Source: Prauserella flavalba
GTDB lineage: Bacteria; Actinomycetota; Actinomycetes; Mycobacteriales; Pseudonocardiaceae
Length of the DNA stretch: 64,000 nucleotides
Assembly (NCBI RefSeq): GCF_003202235.1
Contig: NZ_MASU01000005.1
Coordinates: 1,756,441-1,820,440, forward strand
Reading direction: 5' to 3'
Shown: positions 53,695 through 63,994 of the stretch, piece after piece
Layout: each line of letters starts with the position of its first letter
Numbering within the stretch: position 1 is the first letter of the stretch
Position numbers and translations under genes: made by a program
The notes under the pieces: generated by a model
Told to the model about the DNA's origin: nothing
What the model saw: only the letters and a program-made list of their open reading frames with translations
The model's database searches: none

Positions 53695-54222
53695 ATGGTC
53701 GAGCTCCGGGACGCGGCGCGGGCCGACGCGCACGCCATCGCCACCGTGCTGGTGCGGTCCTGGCGCGCCGCCTACCGGGGGCTGCTGCCCGACGACGCCC
53801 TGGCCAGCCTGTCCGTCCCCGACCGGGAACGGTTCTGGGCGGACGTCCTCACCACCCGTCCACCGCACACCCGCGCGGTCGTCGCAACGCTCGCGGACGT
53901 CGTCGTCGGCTTCGCCGCGACCGGCCCGCCGCTCGTACCCGCCGACCGCGCGGACCCCACGCTCGGCGACCTCTACGCGCTCTACCTCGACCCCGGCGTC
54001 TGGCGCCGCGGCATCGGCACTCTGCTCCACACCGCGGCACTCGACGGGCTCCGCTCCCGCGGTTTCACCCACGCCGGCCTGTGGGTGCTCGACACGAACG
54101 AACGCGCCCTGTGCTTCTACCACCACCACGGCTGGACCGACACCGGACGCTCCCGGCTCGACAAGGGACCCGGCGGCACCGAACTGCACGAACGACGGCT
54201 CCACCACGACTTGAGCGACTGA
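53695..54222 (+). CDS. GNAT-family N-acetyltransferase
   Basis: A 175-residue acetyltransferase. It has the N-terminal VELRDAARADAHAIATVLVRSW, and the acetyl-CoA binding motif A as LYALYLDPGVWRRGIGTLLH (R-R-G-I-G pyrophosphate loop), followed by LWVLDTNERALCFYHHHGW. ATG 53695 is in a good position for the family. The acceptor is not predictable. Divergent from the DGPF gene. Confidence 0.9.
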   Translation: MVELRDAARADAHAIATVLVRSWRAAYRGLLPDDALASLSVPDRERFWADVLTTRPPHTRAVVATLADVVVGFAATGPPLVPADRADPTLGDLYALYLDPGVWRRGIGTLLHTAALDGLRSRGFTHAGLWVLDTNERALCFYHHHGWTDTGRSRLDKGPGGTELHERRLHHDLSD

Positions 54223-54276
54223 GCAGCCCAGAGGTCTTGGTCCATTGTGGACAACCATCCAGTGCGCCTGCCGCGA

Positions 54277-54294
54277 ATGTTACGGGTGTAACAT
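54277..54294. promoter_or_regulatory. Palindrome ATGTTAC-N4-GTAACAT upstream of the ChrB-like gene
   Basis: Perfect seven-base arms around GGGT, ending seven bases before the GTG start of the ChrB-like gene. It overlaps where the ribosome or promoter -10 should be, so a repressor here would shut the gene. Confidence 0.6.
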
Positions 54295-54300
54295 GACGAC

Positions 54301-54888
54301 GTGACCAGTGATACCGGCATGGAGTGGCTGCTGGTCAGCGTGTCCACCGCGGGCGCCGCCGGCACGCTACGCGTACGGGTGTGGCGCACGCTGCGCTCGC
54401 TCGGCGCGCTCTACCTGCAGCAATCGGTTTGCCTGCTGCCCGCTCACGACGACGTGGCGCGGCAGGTCCGGCGCCTGGCCGACCGGGTCCGCCACCAGGG
54501 CGGCACCGCCCGCGTCGTGCGGATGCGCTTCACCGAGCCCGCCGAGGAACAGGCCGTGATCGCCGAGCTGAACGCCGCCCGCGACGCCGAGTACGCCGAG
54601 GTCCTGGAGCGCCTGCCCGCGCTGCGGCAGGAACTCGCACAGGAACGCGCTCGCGGGCGGGCGACGTACGCCGAGGTCGAGGAGTCCGAGGCCGACCTGG
54701 CGCGTTTCCGCGCCTGGCTGACCAAGATCGCCGCCAGGGACTACTTCGAAGCGCCCGGCGGCCAGGCCGCCCGGGACGCGGTGGACGAGGCCGCCGCCGA
54801 CCTCGCCGCGTTCGAGCAGGCGGCCTTGCAGGCCGAGGCGCCGGACCCCGGCTCGCGGCGCGGGTTGCGGGCGGTGGCGGACTCGTGA
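54301..54888 (+). CDS. ChrB N-terminal-domain protein
   Basis: A 195-residue protein resembling the ChrB N-terminal domain. It has the early block WLLVSVSTAGAAGTLRVRVW, RTLRSLGALYLQQSVCLLPA, and a helical ARGRATYAEVEESEADLARF coiled segment. The C-terminal ChrB chromate-sensing half is missing, and no ChrA gene is near. It may be a sensor or scaffold, not a full chromate regulator. GTG 54301 is preceded by a seven-base gap from the palindrome. Coupled to the next gene (GTGA). Confidence 0.8.
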   Translation: MTSDTGMEWLLVSVSTAGAAGTLRVRVWRTLRSLGALYLQQSVCLLPAHDDVARQVRRLADRVRHQGGTARVVRMRFTEPAEEQAVIAELNAARDAEYAEVLERLPALRQELAQERARGRATYAEVEESEADLARFRAWLTKIAARDYFEAPGGQAARDAVDEAAADLAAFEQAALQAEAPDPGSRRGLRAVADS

Positions 54889-55334
54889 CCGGCTCGTTCT
54901 GGTGGGACCTCGCGATCAGCATCGTCGCCGCCCTCGTGCTGGCGTGGCTGGCGCTGGGAACCACGCTGCTGATCCTGCGTCCCCGCGGAGGCCTGTTGCG
55001 GGAGGCCGTGCGGGTACTGCCCGACGTGCTGCGCCTGGTGCGCAGGCTGGCCGCGGACAGGACCCTTCCTCGCGGCGTCCGGATCCGGCTCGGGCTGCTG
55101 CTGGCCTACCTCGCCATCCCCATCGATCTGGTCCCCGACTTCATTCCCGTCCTCGGCTACGCCGACGACGCCATCATCGTCACCGCCGTCCTCCGCTCGA
55201 TGGTCCGCCGCGCCGGCCTCGACCCGATCCGCGCGCACTGGCCCGGCACCGACGACGGCTTCGCCGCGCTGATCCGGCTCCTTGGCCTGAACACACAGCA
55301 GCACCGGCAACGGCCTGGGCCGAAGGGGCTGTAG
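54885..55334 (+). CDS. DUF1232 (YkvA-like) membrane protein
   Basis: A 149-residue protein with an N-terminal transmembrane helix (DLAISIVAALVLAWLALGTT) and a YkvA/DUF1232 domain (LRLVRRLAADRTLPRGVRIR, LAYLAIPIDLVPDFIPVLGY, ADDAIIV). The motif IPIDLVPDFIPVLGYADD is the family hallmark. GTG 54885 overlaps the ChrB-like stop by four bases. Function is unknown; coupling suggests a joint membrane task. Confidence 0.9.
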   Translation: MTGSFWWDLAISIVAALVLAWLALGTTLLILRPRGGLLREAVRVLPDVLRLVRRLAADRTLPRGVRIRLGLLLAYLAIPIDLVPDFIPVLGYADDAIIVTAVLRSMVRRAGLDPIRAHWPGTDDGFAALIRLLGLNTQQHRQRPGPKGL

Positions 55335-55457
55335 CGCCGCCGCGACTTCGGCCTACAGTGGGAGTGCCGGTCTGTGGCACAGCCCGGAACCAGTGACAGA
55401 GCAGGACGACGCGCACGCCGTCGGGCGTTGGGGATGGACCAAGGACGGTTCTCCACC

Positions 55458-56852
55458 ATGAGGCAGGTACATCGGCTTGGGCCCACGCAGGCGAACCCGG
55501 GCAGCGGCCCTGTGCTCGCGGCATGGGAACGGTTCGTGCAGGGCGAGGACCAGGTTCCGGCCGTCCGGCCCCTGGTGGCGATCTCGTGGCATCGCTGCCG
55601 GGACCAGTACCGGGTCGACCCCCACCTCACGGAGGCTCCGGTGGCCGTCGCGGAGCCCGACCATCCGCCCGAGCACGACGTCGTCTTCGCTGAGCTGGGT
55701 TTTCGCGCGGCGTCCGTGGCACACGAACTGGGCAGCCTCGGTGGCGTCGTCACCGTCACCGACGCGACCGGACGGATCCTGGCCGAGTGGGGCGACCAGG
55801 CCACGCTCGCCAGAGCCACCGACTCCAATCTCGCGCCCTGGTTCTGCTGGTCCGAATGCGCGGCAGGCACCAACGGCATGGGCACGGCACTCGAGGCGCA
55901 CGGCCCGGTGTCGATCAGAGGCGCCGAGCACTGGTGTCAGGCGTTCCACAACTGGGTCTGCGCCGGCGTCGCGGTGCGTGACGTGGTGACCAGGGAACCG
56001 ATCGCGGTGCTGAACATCTCCTGCTGGCGCAGCCAGCTCCCCGCCGCCGCGGGAAGCTGGCTGGCGAACGCGGCCACCCTGACCCAGGGCACGCTGAAGA
56101 AGCACGCCAGGGACAGCGGCGCGGAGCTGGTCTCGGCGTTCACCCAGGCCAGGGCCCGCACCACCGCGGCGCTCGCCGCGCTGGACACCGCGGGCAAGGT
56201 GGTGATCGCCGACGACACGGCCAGCGTGCTCATGGGCGTCCCGGCCTCCACCCCAGCGGTCGACCCGACGCTGCGCTGGAACCCCGGGCTGCCGGAACTG
56301 GTCGAGGCCGTCAGGTACGCCGTCCGGCAGGCAGCCCGCAATCCCGACTGGGTCGGCTCGACGCGGATCTTCCCCCACCTCGCCGACGAACCGGCCTCGA
56401 TCAGCATCCGGCCCGTCTTCAGCTCCGGGCGCCTGATCGGGAACCTGGTCTCGTTCGGCGCCTCCGAGGGGGCACGGTTGCCGGAGAGTCCCCCGTCCGC
56501 ACACCCGCGTGCGCGGCCGCGCCGGCTGGTCGCGACGCGTGACAACCGCATGGTGCTGCTCCGGTTACCGGAGGTCGCCTTCGCCGAGTCGGAGGGAAAC
56601 GACGTGTTGCTCTCCACCGACCAGGGGCGATTGAGAGCGGCCTCGCCGGGGCTGGACAAGCTCGACGGTGAGCTGGCGGACGCCGGCTTTCTGCGGGTGC
56701 ACCGCCGGTACGTGGTCAACCTCAGCCGCATCCGCGAGATCGAGCGCGGGCTCAAGGGCGAGTTGTCCCTGGTCATGGACGACCGGAGGAACACGATGGT
56801 GCCGGTGTCCCGGCGCAACGCGCCGGCTGTGCGTCGCGCGCTGGAAATCTGA
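55458..56852 (+). CDS. GAF-LytTR transcriptional regulator
   Basis: A protein of about 464 residues with an AcoR-like N-terminal part (residues about 20-215; WSECAAGTNGMGTALEAHGP, HWCQAFHNWVCAGVAV) that senses small molecules in sigma-54 activators. Instead of the AAA+ domain it has a C-terminal LytTR DNA-binding domain (about 370-464: LRLPEVAFAESEGNDVLLST, GFLRVHRRYVVNLSRIREIE). Two regions not normally joined. ATG 55458 is taken as start with AAGGA about 12 bases upstream; ATG 55434 and GTG 55374 are alternatives. It lies directly upstream of katG and the PQQ dehydrogenase genes and probably activates them. The ligand may be an alcohol or PQQ-related compound (inference). Confidence 0.88.
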   Translation: MRQVHRLGPTQANPGSGPVLAAWERFVQGEDQVPAVRPLVAISWHRCRDQYRVDPHLTEAPVAVAEPDHPPEHDVVFAELGFRAASVAHELGSLGGVVTVTDATGRILAEWGDQATLARATDSNLAPWFCWSECAAGTNGMGTALEAHGPVSIRGAEHWCQAFHNWVCAGVAVRDVVTREPIAVLNISCWRSQLPAAAGSWLANAATLTQGTLKKHARDSGAELVSAFTQARARTTAALAALDTAGKVVIADDTASVLMGVPASTPAVDPTLRWNPGLPELVEAVRYAVRQAARNPDWVGSTRIFPHLADEPASISIRPVFSSGRLIGNLVSFGASEGARLPESPPSAHPRARPRRLVATRDNRMVLLRLPEVAFAESEGNDVLLSTDQGRLRAASPGLDKLDGELADAGFLRVHRRYVVNLSRIREIERGLKGELSLVMDDRRNTMVPVSRRNAPAVRRALEI

Positions 56853-59108
<2,256 letters not shown>

Positions 59109-59441
59109 ACCCCTTGCAGTGGCGGGAAACCGGGAACGAACGGTACCCGGTGACGGACGAACGGCATGGCCCTCCCGACTTGACGCGCGCCCTTGTCGGT
59201 GCGATTCACCCGGCGTAGAGTTCTGTTTGATTGGTGATTTTGCAATTTAAGAACAAGTCCACGCAATTTGTTTCGATGTGATGGTTCTGATGCAATCACA
59301 ATCAGGTTCGCGCCTTCACGCGTGCTTCTGCCGGCAGCACCGGCGAATCCGGGGATTCGGTCAGCCGAGCCATTGCCATGTCGCATCGCGTGCTTCTCGC
59401 GCCAAGCAGATACAGGATTCCGGATGAGGAGGTGAGGCCCG
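59109..59441. promoter_or_regulatory. AT-rich promoter region upstream of the PQQ genes
   Basis: About 330 bases. The stretch 59221-59300 is conspicuously AT-rich against the surrounding DNA. It carries direct repeats of GCAATTT at 59242-59248 and 59263-59269, 21 bases start to start, and a related GCAATCA at 59292-59298. Twenty-one-base spacing is typical for LytTR-domain binding sites, so this is the candidate target of the GAF-LytTR regulator. I could not pick clear -35/-10 elements. Confidence 0.55.
59242..59271. repeat. Direct repeats GCAATTT, 21 bases apart (candidate LytTR site)
   Basis: Two identical seven-base units separated so that they lie on the same DNA face two turns apart, in the AT-rich region upstream of the PQQ-associated protein gene. 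Spacing fits two LytTR protomers. Confidence 0.5.
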
Positions 59442-59903
59442 ATGACGACCGCGCAGGAACGAGCCGGCCTGCTGGACGAGCTCGGGTTGGACGCGCAGAA
59501 CAAGGCGGCATTGGGTCAGGTGCTGGGGACCGGGACCATCGGGCAGGCCACGGAGAGATCCGATGGCCGAATGGAGGCGACAGTCCGGATCCGGCCCGAC
59601 GAGATCAGCTGGGACCCCTCGATTCTGGTCATGCCCCACGGCGGCGACCTCGAGCTCGAACTCATCAACGACGACCTGAACACCCACTGTGCGCTCCTGC
59701 CGAGCAACGGCGACAGGAAGTTCATCTGGTTGGTGAACCATTCGCGCGGAAAGGCGCACCTCAACCTCGACGGACCGGGCTACTACTGGTTCAGCTCACC
59801 CACGGGCAACGACGAAGGCCGGGGACTGACCGGCGCCATCGTGGTGCTGGGAGACGTTCCGCCGGAGGCTCGCCTCGACCGTCCCAACCAGCCGCGGCCC
59901 TAG
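59442..59903 (+). CDS. MSMEG_3727-family PQQ-associated cupredoxin-like protein
   Basis: A 153-residue protein with a beta-sandwich like cupredoxins: VMPHGGDLELELINDDLNTH, ALLPSNGDRKFIWLVNHSRG, GPGYYWFSSPTGNDEGRG. The expected copper ligand pattern (His, Cys, His, Met) is not complete: His is present in NTHCALLP and a Cys close by. The family is found next to PQQ alcohol dehydrogenases in actinobacteria and may pass electrons or stabilise the enzyme. No signal peptide, so cytoplasmic. GAGGAGG upstream of ATG 59442 and only 15 bases from the dehydrogenase. Confidence 0.85.
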   Translation: MTTAQERAGLLDELGLDAQNKAALGQVLGTGTIGQATERSDGRMEATVRIRPDEISWDPSILVMPHGGDLELELINDDLNTHCALLPSNGDRKFIWLVNHSRGKAHLNLDGPGYYWFSSPTGNDEGRGLTGAIVVLGDVPPEARLDRPNQPRP

Positions 59904-59918
59904 ATTGGAGGACGCACG

Positions 59919-61619
59919 ATGACCGTCGAATATGTGGACGCGGGCGAAGCCATCGATCAGGGAAACCTGAGCGGCAAGGTCCCAGGGGGCGACGTCGCAC
60001 CACCGGTCGTGCGCGACGTCGGCTACGAGCGCATCTTGAATGCCCGGTCGGAGCCCCAGAACTGGCTCACGTACTACGGCGCCTACAACGGACAGCGGTA
60101 CAGCCCGCTCGACCAGATCAACACGGAGAACGTCAACCGGATCGGCCCCGCCTGGGTGTTCCAGGCCGGCACGACCGGCATCATCGCGGGCGCGTCGACC
60201 TACTCGTTCGAGGCCGCCCCGATCGTCGTCGACGGCATCATGTTCCTCGCCGGGTGGGACGGCTGGGTCTGGGCCCTCGACGCGAAGACCGGTGTCGAGA
60301 TCTGGCGGTACAAGCACGCCGTCCCGTTCGACGTGTCGCTGTGCTGCGGGAACGTGAACCGCGGGGTCGCCGTCGCCGCGGGGAAGGTTTTCGTCGTCAC
60401 GGCGAACGCCCACGTGCTCGCGCTCGATGCCACCACCGGCAAACGGGTCTGGGACAGGACCTACGGTGACGTGCGGGCCGGGGAGAGCGCCACGGTCGCG
60501 CCGTTGATCGTGAAGGACAAGGTCGTCGTCGGCAGCTCCGGCGGCGAGTTCGGGGTGCGCGGCCACCTGGACGCGTTCGACCTCGAGAGCGGTGAGCACC
60601 AGTGGCGTTGCTACATGGTCCCGAAGCCGGGAGAGCCCGGCTCCGACACCTGGCCCTCCGACGGTGAGGCCTGGGCACGGGGCGGCGCGAACTGCTGGAT
60701 CACCGCCACCTTCGACCAGGAAACCAACCTGCTGTACGTGGGCACCGGCAACCCGGCGCCAGACTTCGACGGTGCAGTCCGCGAGGGCGATAACCTCTAC
60801 ACCGACAGCATCGTCGCCGTCGACGCCGACGCAGGCCAGATCCGCTGGCACTACCAGTGCACCCCGCACGACGTGTGGGACTACGACAGCATCGGCGAAT
60901 GCATCCTGTTCGAGTCGGACGGGCGCAAGCTGCTCGGGCACTTCGACAAGAACGGCTACCTCTTCGTCGTCGACCGCACGAACGGCGAGCTGGTCCAGAT
61001 CACTCCCTTCGTGGACCGCATCACGTGGGGCGCGATCACGAGGGACGGCCAGGTGACGGCCAAGGTCTACCCCGACGAGGAGGGGGTGCCGGTCCACTTC
61101 TACCCCGGGCCCGCCGGTGCCAAGGAATGGACGCATGCCGCGTACAGCCCCAAGACCGGGCTCTTCTACGTGCCGGTCCAGGACGTCGGGGCCACCGCCA
61201 CCCGGCGGCGCCGGGAGTTCAAGGAGAGCATCCCCTACTGGGGCGCCGGTGTTCAGGTGGACATCGAGGACATGACCGGGAGCATCAGCGCGTTCGACGC
61301 GAACGGCGACGAAAGGTGGCGCTGGCGCAACGAGCTCCCGATGTGCGCCTCGGTGCTGGCCACCGGCGGCGACCTGGTGTTCGCCGGTGAACCCACCGGC
61401 GAGTTCAACGCGCTGGACGCCCGGACCGGGGAGCTGCTGTGGCAGTTCCAGTGCGGGAGCGGCCACCACAGCAACCCCACGACCTACATGGTCGACGGCA
61501 GGCAGTACATCGCCGTGCCGGTCGGCTGGGGCGCCTGGTCCGAGGGGTTCCTTCCCGGCATGCTCGGCGCGGGCCACGGAAGCGCGTTGATCACGTTCGC
61601 CCTGCCGGAGACGTCGTAG
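59919..61619 (+). CDS. PQQ-dependent alcohol dehydrogenase, lanthanide-type active site
   Basis: A 566-residue quinoprotein with the eight-bladed propeller. The vicinal disulfide is C142-C143 (VSLCCGNVNRG). The PQQ/metal ligands are E210 (SSGGEFGVRG) and N278 (GTGNPAP). The catalytic Asp is D321 in TPHDVWDYDS, and the residue two positions later is Asp (D323). In this family that extra Asp is the signature of lanthanide-dependent enzymes (XoxF, PedH, ExaF); calcium enzymes have Ala or similar. No signal peptide: the N-terminus begins MTVEYVDAGE and then the mature-domain QNWLTYYGAYNGQRYSPLDQ. It oxidises primary alcohols or aldehydes and would need the pqq genes that follow. Confidence 0.93.
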   Translation: MTVEYVDAGEAIDQGNLSGKVPGGDVAPPVVRDVGYERILNARSEPQNWLTYYGAYNGQRYSPLDQINTENVNRIGPAWVFQAGTTGIIAGASTYSFEAAPIVVDGIMFLAGWDGWVWALDAKTGVEIWRYKHAVPFDVSLCCGNVNRGVAVAAGKVFVVTANAHVLALDATTGKRVWDRTYGDVRAGESATVAPLIVKDKVVVGSSGGEFGVRGHLDAFDLESGEHQWRCYMVPKPGEPGSDTWPSDGEAWARGGANCWITATFDQETNLLYVGTGNPAPDFDGAVREGDNLYTDSIVAVDADAGQIRWHYQCTPHDVWDYDSIGECILFESDGRKLLGHFDKNGYLFVVDRTNGELVQITPFVDRITWGAITRDGQVTAKVYPDEEGVPVHFYPGPAGAKEWTHAAYSPKTGLFYVPVQDVGATATRRRREFKESIPYWGAGVQVDIEDMTGSISAFDANGDERWRWRNELPMCASVLATGGDLVFAGEPTGEFNALDARTGELLWQFQCGSGHHSNPTTYMVDGRQYIAVPVGWGAWSEGFLPGMLGAGHGSALITFALPETS

Positions 61620-61668
61620 TGCCGGGAGACCCCCTGCCGGAGTCGTCTGGCGGAGAGGAGGTGGATCC

Positions 61669-61764
61669 ATGGAGTCTGAGCTCGTCGTGTGGGAGACGCC
61701 CGAGTTCGATGAGATCGGAGTCGCGCCCGAAGTGACCATGTACGTCGCTCAGCTGGAGGACTAA
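61669..61764 (+). CDS. pqqA: PQQ precursor peptide PqqA
   Basis: A 31-residue peptide with the family E-x3-Y pair: Glu21 and Tyr25 in PEVTMYVAQLED, the two residues joined by PqqE to build PQQ. GAGGAGG lies five to ten bases before the ATG at 61669. It is longer than typical PqqA (22-29 residues) by a leading MESELVVWETPEFDE. It follows the dehydrogenase and is separated from pqqC by a hairpin. Confidence 0.9.
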   Translation: MESELVVWETPEFDEIGVAPEVTMYVAQLED

Positions 61765-61777
61765 CGGGACGTGGGGC

Positions 61778-61802
61778 GGCGCCGGATCCGTGATCCGGCG
61801 CC
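61778..61802 (+). terminator. Hairpin between pqqA and pqqC (attenuator)
   Basis: Perfect 11-base stem GGCGCCGGATC with its complement and a three-base loop, extended by GGGG/CCCC across a one-base bulge. No T-tract. It probably reduces downstream transcription so that PqqA, consumed one per PQQ, is made in excess over the enzymes. Confidence 0.65.
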
Positions 61803-61827
61803 CCCTCTCGATGGCTTGGAGGCGGGC

Positions 61828-61860
61828 ATGGACCGCATCGACGCCGAGGTGCGACCGTGA
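61828..61860 (+). CDS. Possible 10-codon leader peptide coupled to pqqC
   Basis: ATG 61828 has GGAGG five bases upstream and encodes [10 protein letters not shown] ending at TGA 61858-61860, which overlaps the pqqC GTG (GTGA). pqqC itself has no good ribosome site, so ribosomes finishing this frame may re-initiate at it. Whether it is translated is unknown. Confidence 0.4.
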   Translation: MDRIDAEVRP

Positions 61861-62558
61861 CGACGACCGGGACCACGAGAACCGACGCCGGCGGTTTCGT
61901 CGCGACGTTGCGGGCCCACTCGCGCCGCTACCACGACCAGCACCCGTTCCACGTCCGGATGAACACCGGCGAGCTGAGCCGCGCGCAGCTGCAGGGGTGG
62001 GTGGCCAATCGCTTCTACTACCAGGAGAACATCCCCCGCAAGGACGCGGCGATCCTCTCCAACTGCCCCGACGTCGAGGTCCGCCGGCGCTGGATCCGGC
62101 GGATCGTCGACCACGACGGCACCACGGGCGGCGAGGGCGGCATCGAGGCATGGCTGCGGCTCGCCGAGTCCGCCGGCCTGACGCGCGAGGAGGTCCTGGA
62201 CCACCGGCACCTGGTCCCCGGGGTGCGGTTCGCGGTCGACGCCTACGTGAACTTCGCCCGGACCCGCCCGTGGATCGAGGCGGTGGCCTCCTCGCTCACC
62301 GAGTTGTTCGCTCCCGACCTGATGGCACAGCGGCTGGCCGCGTTCGAGCGGTGGTACTCCTGGATCGACCCGGAGGGCCTCACGTACTTCCGCGCCCGCC
62401 TCGAGCAGGCTCCCCGGGACTGCGAACACGCCCTCGACGTGGTCACCGCGCACTGCCTGTCAGCCGAGTCCCAGGCGCGCGCCGTCGACGCGCTGTCGTT
62501 CAAGTGCGACGTCCTGTGGAGCCTGATGGACGCCATCGAACAGGCCTACCCGGAGTGA
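61857..62558 (+). CDS. pqqC: Pyrroloquinoline-quinone synthase PqqC
   Basis: A 233-residue cofactor-free oxidase that catalyses the final ring closure and eight-electron oxidation to PQQ, using O2 and giving H2O2. Typical motifs are [50 protein letters not shown] and the C-terminal [31 protein letters not shown] in overlapping blocks. GTG 61857 overlaps the small upstream frame by four bases. Length matches the family. Its stop overlaps the GTG codon before pqqD. Confidence 0.94.
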   Translation: MTTTGTTRTDAGGFVATLRAHSRRYHDQHPFHVRMNTGELSRAQLQGWVANRFYYQENIPRKDAAILSNCPDVEVRRRWIRRIVDHDGTTGGEGGIEAWLRLAESAGLTREEVLDHRHLVPGVRFAVDAYVNFARTRPWIEAVASSLTELFAPDLMAQRLAAFERWYSWIDPEGLTYFRARLEQAPRDCEHALDVVTAHCLSAESQARAVDALSFKCDVLWSLMDAIEQAYPE

Positions 62559-62563
62559 TCGCC

Positions 62564-62872
62564 ATGTACCCCGGCACAACCGGAACCCGGCCCGCCACCG
62601 AGTTGTCCACTTCGGACCGGCCACGGCTGGCGCGCCATGTCCGGCTGAGCTTCTGCCGAACCAGGCAGCGTCCGATCCTGCAACTGCCCGAGACGGTGGT
62701 GGTGCTGAACCGCAGCGGCGCGGACATCCTCGAACTGTGCGACGGGCGGCACACCGTGGCCGAGATCGTGGCCGGGCTGGGCGCGCGCTATCAGACCGTC
62801 CCCGGCGACGAGGTGCGCCGGTTCCTGACCCGGCTCGTCGCCCGACACTGGGTGGAGCTCGCCGATGGATAG
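62564..62872 (+). CDS. pqqD: PQQ peptide chaperone PqqD
   Basis: A 102-residue RiPP recognition element that presents PqqA to PqqE. It has the expected strand and helix set: RLARHVRLSFCRTRQRPIL, ETVVVLNRSGADILELCDG, RHTVAEIVAGLGARY, LTRLVARHWVELAD. ATG 62564 has GGAG eight bases upstream; a GTG three codons earlier overlaps the pqqC stop. The 3' end overlaps pqqE by eight bases. Confidence 0.92.
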   Translation: MYPGTTGTRPATELSTSDRPRLARHVRLSFCRTRQRPILQLPETVVVLNRSGADILELCDGRHTVAEIVAGLGARYQTVPGDEVRRFLTRLVARHWVELADG

Positions 62873-63962
62873 CCCCTTCGGGTTGCTCGCCGAGCTCACC
62901 TACCGTTGCCCGCTGGCCTGCGCGTACTGCTCCAACCCGCTGAACCTTGCCGACTACTCCGCCGAGCTGACCACCGACGAGTGGCGGCGGGTGCTGGCCG
63001 AGGCGAGCGAGCTGGGGGTGCTCCAGTGCCACCTGTCCGGCGGGGAACCGTTGCTGCGGCGCGACCTCGCGGAGATCGTGGCCGAGGCACACGACCTGGG
63101 CCTCTACACCAACCTGGTGACCAGCGCCGTCGGGCTCTCGCGGCCGAGGGCCGCGCAGCTGCGGGACGCCGGTCTGGACCACGTGCAGATCAGCATCCAG
63201 GCCGACGAGCCGGCCGTGTCCGACCGGATCGCCGGGACCCCGTCCTGGAACCGCAAGGTGGAGGCCATGCGCGTGGTCAAGGAACTGGGCTGGCCGCTCA
63301 CCGTCAACGTGGTGCTGCACCGGAACAACATCGACCGCGTCGCGGGCGTCCTCGGGTTGGCCGAGGAGGTGGGCGCCGACCGGGTGGAGCTGGCCAACAC
63401 CCAGTACTACGGCTGGGCTTGGCGCAACCGGGACGCGCTGCTGCCGAGCCGGGCCCAGCTTGAGGCGGCCGAGCACGTCGTACGGGCCGCCCGCGAACGA
63501 TTGCGGGACCGCATGGACGTCATCTACGTCCTCCCCGACTACTACAGCCGCTACCCGAAGCCGTGCATGGGCGGCTGGGCTTCCCGGCAGCTGACCGTGA
63601 CCCCGAACGGCGACGTCCTTCCCTGCCCGGCCGCGCAGTCCCTGCCGTTGCCGCGGGCCAGCGTGCGAGAGGACAGCATGGAGCGGATCTGGGCCGAGTC
63701 CCCGGTGATGACCGCGTTCCGCGGGACCGACTGGATGCCGGATCCCTGCCGCGGCTGTGCCCGGCGGGAGCTGGACTTCGGCGGGTGCCGCTGCCAGGCG
63801 TTCCAGCTCACCGGCGACGCCGCCCGCACCGACCCGGTCTGCCACCTGTCGCCCGACCACGACCTCGTCGCCCGAGCCGTCGAGGCCGCCAACGCCGACA
63901 CGCGGGCCGAGGGTCTTCCGCTGGTCCCCCGCCCGCACCGGGCGGGGCTTGGCCGCGTCTGA
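62865..63962 (+). CDS. pqqE: PQQ biosynthesis radical SAM protein PqqE
   Basis: A 365-residue radical SAM enzyme that links Glu and Tyr of PqqA. The cluster motif is CPLACAYC, the SAM-binding HLSGGEPLLRRDL follows, and a C-terminal SPASM region has Cys in KPCMGGW, LPCPAAQ, DPCRGCAR and GGCRCQAF for two auxiliary clusters. ATG 62865 overlaps pqqD. No pqqB, pqqF or other accessory gene is within the window; the cluster may continue beyond 64000. Confidence 0.94.
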   Translation: MDSPFGLLAELTYRCPLACAYCSNPLNLADYSAELTTDEWRRVLAEASELGVLQCHLSGGEPLLRRDLAEIVAEAHDLGLYTNLVTSAVGLSRPRAAQLRDAGLDHVQISIQADEPAVSDRIAGTPSWNRKVEAMRVVKELGWPLTVNVVLHRNNIDRVAGVLGLAEEVGADRVELANTQYYGWAWRNRDALLPSRAQLEAAEHVVRAARERLRDRMDVIYVLPDYYSRYPKPCMGGWASRQLTVTPNGDVLPCPAAQSLPLPRASVREDSMERIWAESPVMTAFRGTDWMPDPCRGCARRELDFGGCRCQAFQLTGDAARTDPVCHLSPDHDLVARAVEAANADTRAEGLPLVPRPHRAGLGRV

Positions 63963-63994
63963 CAATCCCCATTGCCGGCAGACGATTGTCAGAC
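63957..63994. repeat. Inverted repeat GTCTGACAATC/GATTGTCAGAC at the end of pqqE
   Basis: Eleven-base perfect arms with a 16-base loop, starting at the pqqE stop. It may be a terminator of the PQQ operon or an operator for a gene beyond the window; the AT-rich core (TGACAATC) favours a protein site. Confidence 0.5.

Noticed and set aside
61669..63962. Mycofactocin cluster
   Set aside because: The radical SAM, chaperone and PqqC proteins match PQQ biosynthesis, and the peptide has the E-x3-Y pair of PqqA, not the Val-Tyr end of MftA.
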